NCBI GenBank assembly: GCA_037074705.1 | Contig: JAYJMR010000056.1 | Span: 62,001-126,000 of the forward strand | From: Zhengitettix transpicula | Lineage: Eukaryota > Arthropoda > Insecta > Orthoptera > Tetrigidae | Direction of reading: 5' to 3' | Length of the DNA stretch: 64,000 nucleotides | Shown: positions 39,090-52,902 of the stretch, one piece after another | Numbering within the stretch: the stretch's first letter is position 1 | Layout: each line of letters opens with the position of its first letter | Position numbers and translations under genes: made by a program | Notes under the pieces: generated by a model | What the model was told of the DNA's origin: nothing | What the model saw: only the letters and a program-made list of their open reading frames with translations | The model's database searches: none

Positions 39090-40963
39090 TGTTATTTGAA
39101 GATTCTTGGTTGGTGAAATTCCAAACTTGTCGTCGAAACGTCGAAATATTGGGATATATTAATTAATATTAATAGATTAAGATTTTAAAAGTGCAGGTTT
39201 GACTAATTTTTATAAAGAACGAGTCATTTATTATGAAATAAGACTTTGTTATTTGAAGATTCTTGGTTGGTGAAATTCCAAACTTGTCGTCGAAACGTCG
39301 AAATATTTTGATATATTAATTAATATTAATAGATTAAGATTTTAGAAGTGCTGGTTTGAGTAATTTTTATAAAGAACGAGTCATTTATTATGAAATAAGA
39401 CTTTGTTATTTGAAGATTCTTGGTTGGTGAAATTCCAAACTTGTCGTCGAAACGTCGAAATATTATGATATATTAATTAATATTAATAGATTAAGATTTT
39501 AGAAGTGCGGGTTTGAGTAATTTTTATAAAGAACGAATCATTTATTATGAAATAAGACTTTGTTATTTGAAGATTCTTGGTTGGTGAAATTCCAAACTTG
39601 TCGTCGAAACGTCGAAATATTATGATATATTAATTAATATTAATAGATTAAGATTTTAGAAGTGCGGGTTTGAGTAATTTTTATAAAGAACGAATCATTT
39701 ATTATGAAATAAGACTTTGTTATTTGAAGATTCTTGGTTGGTGAAATTCCAAACTTGTCGTCGAAACGTCGAAATATTATGATATTTTAATAAGTATTAA
39801 TAGATTAAGATTTTAGAAGTGCTGGTTTGAGTAATTTTTATAAAGAACGAGTCATTTATTATGAAATAAGACTTTGTTATTTGAAGATTCTTGGTTGGTG
39901 AAATTCCAAACTTGTCGTCGAAACGTCGAAATATTACGATATATTAATTAATATTAATGGATTAAGATTTTAGAAGTGCAGGTTTGAGTAATTTTTATAA
40001 AGAACGAGTCATTTATTATGAAATAAGACTTTGTTATTTGAAGATTCTTGGTTGGTGAAATTCCAAACTTGTCGTCGAAACGTCGAAATATTACGATATA
40101 TTAATTAATATTAATAGATTAAGATTTTAGAAGTGCAGGTTTGAGTAATTTTTATAAAGAACGAATCATTTATTATGAAATAAGACTTTGTTATTTGAAG
40201 ATTCTTGGTTGGTGAAATTCCAAACTTGTCGTCGAAACGTCGAAATATTATGATATATTAATTAGTATTAATAGATTAAGATTTTAGAAGTGCTGGTTTG
40301 AGTAATTTTTATAAAGAACGAGTCATTTATTATGAAATAAGACTTTGTTATTTGAAGATTCTTGGTTGGTGAAATTCCAAACTTGTCGTCGAAACGTCGA
40401 AATATTACGATATATTAATTAATATTAATGGATTAAGATTTTAGAAGTGCAGGTTTGAGTAATTTTTATAAAGAACGAGTCATTTATTATGAAATAAGAC
40501 TTTGTTATTTGAAGATTCTTGGTTGGTGAAATTCCAAACTTGTCGTCGAAACGTCGAAATATTACGATATATTAATTAATATTAATGGATTAAGATTTTA
40601 GAAGTGCAGGTTTGAGTAATTTTTATAAAGAACGAGTCATTTATTATGAAATAAGACTTTGTTATTTGAAGATTATTGGTTAGTGAAATTCCAAACTTGT
40701 CGTCGAAACGTCGAAATATTACGATATATTAATTAATATTAATGGATTAAGATTTTAGAAGTGCAGGTTTGAGTAATTTTTATAAAGAACGAGTCATTTA
40801 TTATGAAATAAGACTTTGTAATTTGAAGATTCTTGGTTGGTGAAATTCCAAACTTGTCGTCGAAACGTCGAAATATTGGGATTTATTAATTAATATTAAT
40901 AGATTAAGATTTTAGAAGTGCAGGTTTGAGTAATTTTTATAAAGAACGAGTCATTTATTATGA

Positions 40964-41120
40964 AATAAGACTTTGTTATTTGAAGATTCTTGGTTGGTGA
41001 AATTCCAAACTTGTCGTCGAAACGTCGAAATATTACGATATATTAATTAATATTAATGGATTAAGATTTTAGAAGTGCAGGTTTGAGTAATTTTTATAAA
41101 GAACGAGTCATTTATTATGA
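40964..41120 (+). repeat. Monomer at a two-unit deletion in module C copy 4
   Basis: Between the GGGATTT unit and the GTCAAAAT/GAC unit, copies 1-3 have three monomers (GATATTCC/GTCTAAACG; plain; GGTCGGTG/GTAGAAACG/GGAATAAG). Here a single plain ACG/GGATTA/GCA unit remains. Two units were lost in register. The next monomer starts with a private ACTTAGTTATTTG (near 41,128). Confidence 0.75.
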
Positions 41121-43004
41121 AATAAGACTTAGTTATTTGAAGATTCTTGGTTGGTGAAATTCCAAACTTGTCGTCGAAACGTCAAAATATTACGATATAT
41201 TAATTAATATTAATAGATTAAGATTTTAGAAGTGCAGGTTTGACTAATTTTTAAAAAGAACGAGTCATTTATTATGAAATAAGACTTTGTTATTTGATAA
41301 TTCTTGGTTGGTGAAATTCCAAACTTGTCGTCGAAACGTCGAAATATTACGATATATTAATTAAAATTAATGGAATAAGATTTTAGAAGTGCAGGTTTGA
41401 GTAATTTTTATAAAGAACGAGTCATTTATTATGAAATAAGCCTTTGTTATTTGAAGATTCTTGGTTGGTGAAATTCCAAACTTGTCGTCGAAACGTCGAA
41501 ATATTACGATATATTAATTAATATTAATGGATTAAGATTTTAGAAGTGCAGGTTTGAGTAATTTTTATAAAGAACGAGTCATTTATTATGAAATAAGACT
41601 TTGTTATTTGAAGATTCTTGGTTGGTTTAATTCCAAACTTGTCGTCGAAACGTCGAAATATTGGGATATATTAATTAATATTAATAGATTAAGATTTTAG
41701 AAGAGCTGGTTTGAGTAATTTTTATAAAGAACGAGTCATTTATTGTGAAATAAGACTTTGTTATTTGAAGATTCTTGGTTGGTGAAATTCCAAACTTGTC
41801 GTCGAAACGTCGAAATATTACGATATATTAATTAATATTAATGGATTAAGATTTTAGTAGTGCTGGTTTGAGTAATTTTTATAAAGAACGAGTCATTTAT
41901 TATGAAATAAGACTTTGTTATTTGAAGATACTTGGTTGGTGAAATTCCAAACTTGTCGTCGAAACGTCGAAATATTACGATATATTAATTAATATTAATG
42001 GATGAAGATTTTAGAAGTGCTGGTTTGAGTAATTTTTATAAAGAACGAATCATTTATTATGAAATAAGACTTTGTTATTTGAAGATTCTTGGTTGGTGAA
42101 ATTCCAAACTTGTCGTCGAAACGTCGAAATATTACGATATATTAATTAATATTAATGGATTAAGATTTTAGAAGTGCAGGTTTGAGTAATTTTTATAAAG
42201 AACGAGTCATTTATTATGAAATAAGACTTTGTTATTTGAAGATTCTTGGTTGGTGAAATTCCAAACTTGTCGTCGAAACGTCGAAATATTACGATATATT
42301 AATTAATATTAATGGAATAAGATTTTAGAAGTGCAGGTTTGAGTAATTTTTATTATGAACGAGTCATTTATTATGAAATAAGACTTTGTTATTTGAAGAT
42401 TCTTGGTTGGTGAAAATCCAAACTTGTCGTCGAAACGTCGAAATATTGGGATATATTAATTAATATTAATAGATTAAGATTTTAGAAGTGCTGGTTTGAG
42501 TAATTTTTATAAAGAACGAATCATTTATTATGAAATAAGACTTTGTTATTTGAAGATTCTTGGTTGGTGAAATTCCAAACTTGTCGTCGAAACGTCGAAA
42601 TATTACGATATATTAAATAATATTAATGGATTAAGATTTTAGAAGTGCAGGTTTGAGTAATTTTTATAAAGAACGAGTCATTTATTATGAAATAAGACTT
42701 TGTTATTTGAAGATTCTTGGTTGGTGAAATTCCAAACTTGTCGTCGAAACGTCGAAATATTACGATATATTAATTAATATTAATGGATTAAGATTTTAGA
42801 AGTGCAGGTTTGAATAATTTTTATAAAGAACGAGTCATTTATTATGAAATAAGACTTTGTTATTTGAAGATTCTTGGTTGGTGAAATTCCAAACTTGTCG
42901 TCGAAACGTCGAAATATTACGATATATTAATTAATATTAATGGAATAAGATTTTAGAAGTGCAGGTTTGAGTAATTTTTATAAAGAACGAGTCATTTATT
43001 ATGA

Positions 43005-45516
43005 AATAAGACTTTGTTATTTGAAGATTCTTGGTTGGTGAAATTCCAAACTTGTCGTCGAAACGTCGAAATATTACGATATATTAAATAATATTAATGG
43101 ATTAAGATTTTAGAAGTGCAGGTTTGAGTAATTTTTATAAAGAACGAGTCATTTATTATGAAATAAGACTTTGTTATTTGAAGATTCTTGGTTGGTGAAA
43201 TTCCAAACTTGTCGTCGAAACGTCGAAATATTACGATATATTAATTAATATTAATGGAATAAAATTTTAGAAGTGCAGGTTTGAGTAATTTTTATAAAGA
43301 ACGAGTCATTTTTTATGAAATAAGACTTTGTTATTTGAAGATTCTTGGTTGGTGAAATTCCAAACTTGTCGTCGAAACGTCGAAATATTACGATATATTA
43401 ATTAATATTAATGGATTAAGATTTTAGAAGTGCAGGTTTGAGTAATTTTTATAAAGAACGAGTCATTTATTATGAAATAAGACTTTGTAATTTGAAGATT
43501 CTTGGTTGGTGAAATTCCAAACTTGTCGTCGAAACGTCGAAATATTACGATATATTAATTAATATTAATGAAATAAGATTTTAGAAGTGCAGGTTTGAGT
43601 AATTTTTATAAAGAACGAGTCATTTATTATGAAATAAGACTTTGTTATTTGAAGATTCTTGGTTGGTGAAATTCCAAACTTGTCGTCGAATCGTCGAAAT
43701 ATTACGATATATTAATTAATATTAATTGATTAAGATTTTAGAAGTGCTGGTTTGAGTAATTTTTATAATGAACGAGTCATTTATTATGAAATAAGACTTT
43801 GTTATTTGAAGATTCTTGGTTGGTGAAATTCCAAACTTGTCGTCGAAACGTCGAAATATTACGATATATTAATTAATATTAATGGATTAAGATTTTAGAA
43901 GTGCTGGTTTGAGTAATTTTTATACAGAACGAGTCATTTATTATGAAATAAGACTTTGTTATTTGAAGATTCTTGGTTGGTGAAATTCCAAACTTGTCGT
44001 CGAAACGTCGAAATATTACGATATATTAATTAATATTAATGGATTAAGAATTTAGAAGTGCAGGTTTGAGTAATTTTTATAAAGAACGAGTCATTTATTA
44101 TGAAATAAGACTTTGTTACTTGAAGATTCTTGGTTGGTGAAATTCCAAACTTGTCGTCGAAACGTCGAAATATTACGATATATTAAATAATATTAATGGA
44201 TTAAGATTTTAGAAGTGCAGGTTTGAGTAATTTTTATAAAGAACGAGTCATTTATTATGAAATAAGACTTTGTTATTTGAAGATTCTTGGTTGGTGAAAT
44301 TCCAAACTTGTCGTTGAAACGTCGAAATATTACGATATATTAATTAATATTAATGGATTAAGATTTTAGAAGTGCTGGTTTGAGTAATTTTTATAAAGAA
44401 CGAGTCATTTATTATGAAATAAGACTTTGTTATTTGAAGATTCTTGGTTGGTGAAATTCCAAACTTGTCGTCGAAACGTCGAAATATTACGATATATTAA
44501 TTAATATTAATGGATTAAGATTTTAGAAGTGCAGGTTTGAGTAATTTTTATAAAGAACGAGTCATTTATTATGAAATAAGACTTTGTTATTTGAAGATTC
44601 TTGGTTGGTGAAATTCCAAACTTGTCGTCGAAACGTCGAAATATTACGATATATTAATTAATATTAATAGATTAAGATTTTAGAAGTGCTGGTTTGAGTA
44701 ATTTTTATAAAGAACGAGTCATTTATTATGAAATAAGACTTTGTTATTTGAAGATTCTTGGTTGGTGAAATTCCAAACTTGTCGTCGAAACGTCGAAATA
44801 TTACGATATATTAATTAATATTAATGGATTAAGATTTTAGAAGTGCAGGATTGAGTAATTTTTATAAAGAACGAGTCATTTATTATGAAATAAGACTTTG
44901 TTATTTGAAGATTCTTGGTTGGTGAAATTCCAAACTTGTCGTCGAAACGTCGAAATATTACGATATATTAATTAATATTAATGGATTAAGATTTTAGAAG
45001 TGCAGGTTTGAGTAATTTTTATAAAGAACGAGTCATTTATTATGAAATAAGACTTTGTTATTTGAAGATTCTTGGTTGGTGAAATTCCAAACTTGTCGTC
45101 GAAACGTCGAAATATTACGATATATTAATTAATATTAATGGATTAAGATTTTAGAAGTGCAGGTTTGAGTAATTTTTATAAAGAACGAGTCATTTATTAT
45201 AAAATAAGACTTTGTTATTTGAAGATTCTTGGTTGGTGAAATTCCAAACTTGTCGTTGAAACGTCGAAATATTACGATATATAAATTAAAATTAATGGAC
45301 TAAGATTTTAGAAGTGCAGGTTTGAGTAATTTTTATAAAGAACGAGTCATTTATTATGAAATAAGACTTTGTTATTTGAAGATTCTTGGTTGGTGAAATT
45401 CCAAACTTGTCGTCGAAACGTCGAAATATTGGGATATATTATTTAATATTAATAGATTAAGATTTTAGAAGTGCTGGTTTGAGTAATTTTTATAAAGAAC
45501 GAGTCATTTATTATGA
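43005..45516 (+). repeat. Module D, copy 1 (16 monomers)
   Basis: Monomers 275-290 follow module C copy 4. Markers: GGAATAAAATTTT (43,256), CATTTTTTATG, GTCGAATCG (near 43,687), ATTAATTGATTA with TATAATGAACG (43,722-43,770), ATACAGAAC (43,922), AGAATTTAG (44,047), GTTACTTG (44,115), GTCGTTGAAAC (44,311), AGGATTGAG (44,847), ATTATAAAATAAG (45,196), GTCGTTGAAAC again with ATATAAATTAAAATTAATGG and GGACTAAG (45,253-45,304), and GGG with ATTATTTAAT (45,431-45,450). The same order recurs at 50.9-54.0 kb. Copies 1-3 of module C are not followed by D. Confidence 0.85.
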
Positions 45517-48500
45517 AATAAGACTTTGTTATTTGAAGATTCTTGGTTGGTGAAATTCCAAACTTGTCGTCGAAACGTCGAAATATTGGGATATATTAAT
45601 TAATATTAATAGATTAAGATTTTAAAAGTGCAGGTTTGACTAATTTTTATAAAGAACGAGTCATTTATTATGAAATAAGACTTTGTTATTTGAAGATTCT
45701 TGGTTCGTGAAATTCCAAACTTGTCGTCGAAACGTCGAAATATTTTGATATATTAATTAAAATTAATAGATTAAGATTTTAGAAGTGCTGGTTTGAGTAA
45801 TTTTTATAAAGAACGAGTCATTTATTATGAAATAAGACTTTGTTATTTGAAGATTCTTGGTTGGTGAAATTCCAAACTTGTCGTCGAAACGTCGAAATAT
45901 TATGATATATTAATTAATATTAATAGATTAAGATTTCAGAAGTGCGGGTTTGAGAAATTTTTATAAAGAACGAATCATTTATTATGAAATAAGACTTTGT
46001 TATTTGAAGATTCTTGGTTGGTGAAATTCCAAACTTGTCGTCGAAACGTCGAAATATTATGATATTTTAATTAGTATTAATAGATTAAGATTTTAGAAGT
46101 GCTGGTTTGAGTAATTTTTATAAAGAACGAGTCATTTATTATGAAATAAGACTTTGTTATTTGAAGATTCTTGGTTGGTGAAATTCCAAACTTGTCGTCG
46201 AAACGTCGAAATATTGGGATATAATAATTAGTATTAATAGATTAAGATTTTAAAAGTGCAGGTTTTGACTAATTTTTATAAAGAACGAGTCATTTATTAT
46301 GAAATAAGACTTTGTTATTTGAAGATTCTTGGTTGGTGAAATTCCAAACTTGTCGTCGAAACGTCGAAATATTACGATATATTAATTAATATTAATGGAT
46401 TAAGATTTTAGAAGTGCTGGTTTGAGTAATTTTTATAAAGAACGAGTCATTTATTATGAAATAAGACTTTGTTATTTGAAGATTCTTGGTTGGTGAAATT
46501 CCAAACTTGTCGTCGAAACGTCGAAATATTACGATATATTAATTAATATTAATGGATTAAGATTTTAGAAGTGCAGGTTTGAGTAATTTTTATAAAGAAC
46601 GAGTCATTTATTATGAAATAAGACTTTGTTATTTGAAGATTCTTGGTTGGTAAAATTCCAAACTTGTCGTCGAAACGTCGAAATATTACGATATATTAAT
46701 TAATATTAATGGATTAAGATTTTAGAAGTGCTGGTTTAAGTAATTTTTATAAAGAACGAGTCATTTATTATGAAATAAGACTTTGTTATTTGAAGATTCT
46801 TGGTTGGTGAAATTCCAAACTTGTCGTCGAAACGTCGAAATATTGGGATATATTAATTAATATTAATAGATTAAGATTTTAAAAGTGCAGGTTTGACTAA
46901 TTTTTATAAAGAACGAGTCATTTATTATGAAATAAGACTTTGTTATTTGAAGATTTTTGGTTGGTGAAATTCCAAAATTGTCGTCGAAACGTCGAAATAT
47001 TTTGATATATTAATTAATATTAATAGATTAAGATTTTAGAAGTGCTGGTTTGAGTAATTTTTATAAAGAACGAGTCATTTATTATGAAATAAGACTTTGT
47101 TATTTGAAGATTCTTGGTTGGTGAAATTCCAAACTTGTCGTCGAAACGTCGAAATATTATGATATATTAATTAATATTAATAGATTAAGATTTTAGAAGT
47201 GCGGGTTTGAGTAATTTTTATAAAGAACGAATCATTTATTATGAAATAAGACTTTGTTATTTGAAGATTCTTGGTTGGTGAAATTCCAAACTTGTCGTCG
47301 AAACGTCGAAATATTATGATATTTTAATAAGTATTAATAGATTAAGATTTTAGAAGTGCTGGTTTGAGTAATTTTTATAAAGAACGAGTCATTTATTATG
47401 AAATAAGACTTTGTTATTTGAAGATTCTTGGTTGGTGAAATTCCAAACTTGTCGTCGAAACGTCGAAATATTACGATATATTAATTAATATTAATGGATT
47501 AAGATTTTAGAAGTGCAGGTTTGAGTAATTTTTATAAAGAACGAGTCATTTATTATGAAATAAGACTTTGTTATTTGAAGATTCTTGGTTGGTGAAATTC
47601 CAAACTTGTCGTCGAAACGTCGAAATATTACGATATATTAATTAATATTAATAGATTAAGATTTTAGAAGTGCAGGTTTGAGTAATTTTTATAAAGAACG
47701 AAACATTTATTATGAAATAAGACTTTGTTATTTGAAGATTCTTGGTTGGTGAAATTCCAAACTTGTCGTCGAAACGTCGAAATATTATGATATATTAATT
47801 AGTATTAATAGATTAAGATTTTAGAAGTGCTGGTTTGAGTAATTTTTATAAAGAACGAGTCATTTATTATGAAATAAGACTTTGTTATTTGAAGATTCTT
47901 GGTTGGTGAAATTCCAAACTTGTCGTCGAAACGTCGAAATATTACGATATATTAATTAATATTAATGGATTAAGATTTTAGAAGTGCAGGTTTGAGTAAT
48001 TTTTATAAAGAACGAGTCATTTATTATGAAATAAGACTTTGTTATTTGAAGATTCTTGGTTGGTGAAATTCCAAACTTGTCGTCGAAACGTCGAAATATT
48101 ACGATATATTAATTAATATTAATGGATTAAGATTTTAGAAGTGCAGGTTTGAGTAATTTTTATAAAGAACGAGTCATTTATTATGAAATAAGACTTTGTT
48201 ATTTGAAGATTATTGGTTAGTGAAATTCCAAACTTGTCGTCGAAACGTCGAAATATTACGATATATTAATTAATATTAATGGATTAAGATTTTAGAAGTG
48301 CAGGTTTTGAGTAATTTTTATAAAGAACGAGTCATTTATTATGAAATAAGACTTTGTTATTTGAAGATTCTTGGTTGGTGAAATTCCAAACTTGTCGTCG
48401 AAACGTCGAAATATTGGGATTTATTAATTAATATTAATAGATTAAGATTTTTAGAAGTGCAGGTTTGAGTAATTTTTATAAAGAACGAGTCATTTATTAT

Positions 48501-50861
48501 GAAATAAGACTTTGTTATTTGAAGATTCTTGGTTGGTGATATTCCAAACTTGTCGTCGAAACGTCGAAATATTACGATATATTAATTAATATTAATGGAT
48601 TAAGATTTTAGAAGTGCAGGGTTTGAGTAATTTTTATAAAGAACGAGTCATTTTATTATGAAATAAGACTTTGTTATTTGAAGATTCTTGGTTGGTGAAA
48701 TTCCAAACTTGTCGTCGAAACGTCGAAATATTACGATATATTAATTAATATTAATGGATTAAGATTTTAGAAGTGCAGGTTTGAGTAATTTTTATAAAGA
48801 ACGAGTCATTTATTATGAAATAAGACTTTGTTATTTGAAGATTCTTGGTCGGTGAAATTCCAAACTTGTCGTAGAAACGTCGAAATATTACGATATATTA
48901 ATTAATATTAATGGAATAAGATTTTAGAAGTGCAGGTTTGAGTAATTTTTATAAAGAACGAGTCATTTATTATGAAATAAGACTTTGTTATTTGAAGATT
49001 CTTGGTGGTGAAATTCCAAACTTGTCGTCGAAACGTCAAAATATTACGATATATTAATTAATATTAATAGATTAAGATTTTAGAAGTGCAGGTTTGACTA
49101 ATTTTTAAAAAGAACGAGTCATTTATTATGAAAATAAGACTTTGTTATTTGATAATTCTTGGTTGGTGAAATTCCAAACTTGTCGTCGAAACGTCGAAAT
49201 ATTACGATATATTAATTAATATTAATGGAATAAGATTTTAGAAGTGCAGGTTTGAGTAATTTTTATAAAGAACGAGTCATTTATTATGAAATAAGCCTTT
49301 GTTATTTGAAGATTCTTGGTTGGTGAAATTCCAAACTTGTCGTCGAAACGTCGAAATATTACGATATATTAATTAATATTAATGGATTAAGATTTTAGAA
49401 GTGCAGGTTTGAGTAATTTTTATAAAGAACGAGTCATTTATTATGAAATAAGACTTTGTTATTTGAAGATTCTTGGTTGGTGAAATTCCAAACTTGTCGT
49501 CGAAACGTCGAAATATTGGGATATATTAATTAATATTAATAGATTAAGATTTTAGAAGAGCTGGTTTGAGTAATTTTTATAAAGAACGAGTCATTTATTG
49601 TGAAATAAGACTTTGTTATTTGAAGATTCTTGGGTTGGTGAAATTCCAAACTTGTCGTCGAAACGTCGAAATATTACGATATATTAATTAATATTAATGG
49701 ATTAAGATTTTAGAAGTGCTGGTTTGAGTAATTTTTATAAAGAACGAGTCATTTATTATGAAATAAGACTTTGTTATTTGAAGATACTTGGTTGGTGAAA
49801 TTCCAAACTTGTCGTCGAAACGTCGAAATATTACGATATATTAATTAATATTAATGGATGAAGATTTTAGAAGTGCTGGTTTGAGTAATTTTTTATAAAG
49901 AACGAATCATTTATTATGAAATAAGACTTTGTTATTTGAAGATTCTTGGTTGGTGAAATTCCAAACTTGTCGTCGAAACGTCGAAATATTACGATATATT
50001 AATTAATATTAAAGGATTAAGATTTTAGAAGTGCAGGTTTGAGTAATTTTTATAAAGAACGAGTCATTTATTATGAAATAAGACTTTGTTATTTGAAGAT
50101 TCTTGGTTGGTGAAATTCCAAACTTGTCGTCGAAACGTCGAAATATTACGATATATTAATTAATATTAATGGAATAAGATTTTAGAAGTGCAGGTTTGAG
50201 TAATTTTTATTATGAACGAGTCATTTATTATGAAATAAGACTTTGTTATTTGAAGATTCTTGGTTGGTGAAATTCCAAACTTGTCGTCGAAACGTCGAAA
50301 TATTGGGATATATTAATTAATATTAATAGATTAAGATTTTAGAAGTGCTGGTTTGAGTAATTTTTATAAAGAACGAATCATTTATTATGAAATAAGACTT
50401 TGTTTTTTGAAGATTCTTGGTTGGTGAAATTCCAAACTTGTCGTCGAAACGTCGAAATATTACGATATATTAAATAATATTAATGGATTAAGATTTTAGA
50501 AGTGCAGGTTTGAGTAATTTTTATAAAGAACGAGTCATTTATTATGAAATAAGACTTTGTTATTTGAAGATTCTTGGTTGGTGAAATTCCAAACTTGTCG
50601 TCGAAACGTCGAAATATTACGATATATTAATTAATATTAATGGATTAAGATTTTAGAAGTGCAGGTTTGAGTAATTATTATAAAGAACGAGTCATTTATT
50701 ATGAAATAAGACTTTGTTATTTGAAGATTCTTGGTTGGTGAAATTCCAAACTTGTCGTCGAAACGTCGAAATATTACGATATATTAATTAATATTAATGG
50801 AATAAGATTTTAGAAGTGCAGGTTTGAGTAATTTTTATAAAGAACGAGTCATTTATTATGA
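45517..50861 (+). repeat. Module C, copy 5 (34 monomers)
   Basis: Monomers 291-324 restart the module at the GGG/GAC unit before GGTTCGTG (45,704) and follow it through GTAAAATTCC (46,651), TTTTAATAAGT (47,325), GATTATTGGTTAG (48,207), GGTCGGTG (48,847), GATAATTC (49,150), AATAAGCC (49,293), AGAAGAGCTGG (49,556) and TATTATGAACGAG (50,209). One of the two GCGGG units is missing. Several module markers have reverted to the common base: AAATAAAAC near 46.45 kb, TAATTTG near 48.35 kb, and GTCTAAACG near 48.55 kb although its partner GATATTCC stays. From 48.3 to 49.9 kb there is a run of one-base homopolymer indels not seen in other copies. Confidence 0.86.
48300..49900 (+). other. Cluster of one-base homopolymer indels
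   Basis: Within 1.6 kb: AGGTTTTGAG (48,302), GATTTTTAGAAG (48,448), CAGGGTTTGAG (48,617), CATTTTATTATG (48,650), CTTGGTGGTG (49,003), ATGAAAATAAG (49,129), CTTGGGTTGG (49,630) and AATTTTTTATAAAG (49,887). Most add one base to a run of identical bases. By contrast, start-to-start distances are exact multiples of 157 from 31,229 to 37,195 and from 50,077 to 60,125. A local consensus error is at least as likely as biology. Confidence 0.7.
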
Positions 50862-51646
50862 AATAAGACTTTGTTATTTGAAGATTCTTGGTTGGTGAAA
50901 TTCCAAACTTGTCGTCGAAACGTCGAAATATTACGATATATTAAATAATATTAATGGATTAAGATTTTAGAAGTGCAGGTTTGAGTAATTTTTATAAAGA
51001 ACGAGTCATTTATTATGAAATAAGACTTTGTTATTTGAAGATTCTTGGTTGGTGAAATTCCAAACTTGTCGTCGAAACGTCGAAATATTACGATATATTA
51101 ATTAATATTAATGGAATAAAATTTTAGAAGTGCAGGTTTGAGTAATTTTTATAAAGAACGAGTCATTTATTATGAAATAAGACTTTGTTATTTGAAGATT
51201 CTTGGTTGGTGAAATTCCAAACTTGTCGTCGAAACGTCGAAATATTACGATATATTAATTAATATTAATGGATTAAGATTTTAGAAGTGCAGGTTTGAGT
51301 AATTTTTATAAAGAACGAGTCATTTATTATGAAATAAGACTTTGTAATTTGAAGATTCTTGGTTGGTGAAATTCCAAACTTGTCGTCGAAACGTCGAAAT
51401 ATTACGATATATTAATTAATATTAATGGAATAAGATTTTAGAAGTGCAGGTTTGAGTAATTTTTATAAAGAACGAGTCATTTATTATGAAATAAGACTTT
51501 GTTATTTGAAGATTCTTGGTTGGTGAAATTCCAAACTTGTCGTCGAAACGTCGAAATATTACGATATATTAATAAATATTAATTGATTAAGATTTTAGAA
51601 GTGCTGGTTTGAGTAATTTTTATAATGAACGAGTCATTTATTATGA

Positions 51647-52274
51647 AATAAGACTTTGTTATTTGAAGATTCTTGGTTGGTGAAATTCCAAACTTGTCGT
51701 CGAAACGTCGAAATATTACGATATATTAATTAATATTAATGGATTAAGATTTTAGAAGTGCTGGTTTGAGTAATTTTTATAAAGAACGAGTCATTTATTA
51801 TGAAATAAGACTTTGTTATTTGAAGATTCTTGGTTGGTGAAATTCCAAACTTGTCGTCGAAACGTCGAAATATTACGATATATTAATTAATATTAATGGA
51901 TTAAGAATTTAGAAGTGCAGGTTTGAGTAATTTTTATAAAGAACGAGTCATTTATTATGAAATAAGACTTTGTTACTTGAAGATTCTTGGTTGGTGAAAT
52001 TCCAAACTTGTCGTCGAAACGTCGAAATATTACGATATATTAAATAATATTAATGGATTAAGATTTTAGAAGTGCAGGTTTGAGTAATTTTTATAAAGAA
52101 CGAGTCATTTATTATGAAATAAGACTTTGTTATTTGAAGATTCTTGGTTGGTGAAATTCCAAACTTGTCGTTGAAACGTCGAAATATTACGATATATTAA
52201 TTAATATTAATGGATTAAGATTTTAGAAGTGCTGGTTTGAGTAATTTTTATAAAGAACGAGTCATTTATTATGA
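51647..52274 (+). repeat. 4-monomer tandem duplication, left copy
   Basis: Monomers 330-333: plain GCT; AGAATTTAG/GCA; GTTACTTG with AAATAAT; GTCGTTGAAAC with GCT. The next four monomers repeat the set at exactly 628 bp (4 x 157; GTTACTTG at 51,972 and 52,600). D copy 1 has a single set at about 43.8-44.4 kb, so the duplication arose after the C+D pair split. Confidence 0.9.
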
Positions 52275-52902
52275 AATAAGACTTTGTTATTTGAAGATTC
52301 TTGGTTGGTGAAATTCCAAACTTGTCGTCGAAACGTCGAAATATTACGATATATTAATTAATATTAATGGATTAAGATTTTAGAAGTGCTGGTTTGAGTA
52401 ATTTTTATAAAGAACGAGTCATTTATTATGAAATAAGACTTTGTTATTTGAAGATTCTTGGTTGGTGAAATTCCAAACTTGTCGTCGAAACGTCGAAATA
52501 TTACGATATATTAATTAATATTAATGGATTAAGAATTTAGAAGTGCAGGTTTGAGTAATTTTTATAAAGAACGAGTCATTTATTATGAAATAAGACTTTG
52601 TTACTTGAAGATTCTTGGTTGGTGAAATTCCAAACTTGTCGTCGAAACGTCGAAATATTACGATATATTAAATAATATTAATGGATTAAGATTTTAGAAG
52701 TGCAGGTTTGAGTAATTTTTATAAAGAACGAGTCATTTATTATGAAATAAGACTTTGTTATTTGAAGATTCTTGGTTGGTGAAATTCCAAACTTGTCGTT
52801 GAAACGTCGAAATATTACGATATATTAATTAATATTAATGGATTAAGATTTTAGAAGTGCTGGTTTGAGTAATTTTTATAAAGAACGAGTCATTTATTAT
52901 GA
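52275..52902 (+). repeat. 4-monomer tandem duplication, right copy
   Basis: Monomers 334-337 repeat the preceding four with no length change. I see no difference between the copies by eye. Confidence 0.9.

Larger units (their letters stand above)
37195..43004 (+). repeat. Module C, copy 4 (37 monomers, two internal deletions)
   Basis: Monomers 238-274 start with the last B units (GAATATTC here combined with TATTTAAT near 37,270; ATTTATT/GGATGA; AAATAAT). They go on through GGTTCGTG (38,166), GGTTTTGACT (38,723), TTTTAATAAGT (39,784), GATTATTGGTTAG (40,670), GATAATTC (41,295), AATAAGCC (41,436), AGAAGAGCTGG (41,701), GATACTTGG (41,926) and TATTATGAACGAG (42,351). The GTAAAATTCC unit is lost with one monomer near 38.9 kb, and the GTCTAAACG and GGTCGGTG units are lost near 41.0 kb. 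An extra ACG/GCA unit before TATTATGAACGAG is shared only with copy 5. Confidence 0.86.
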
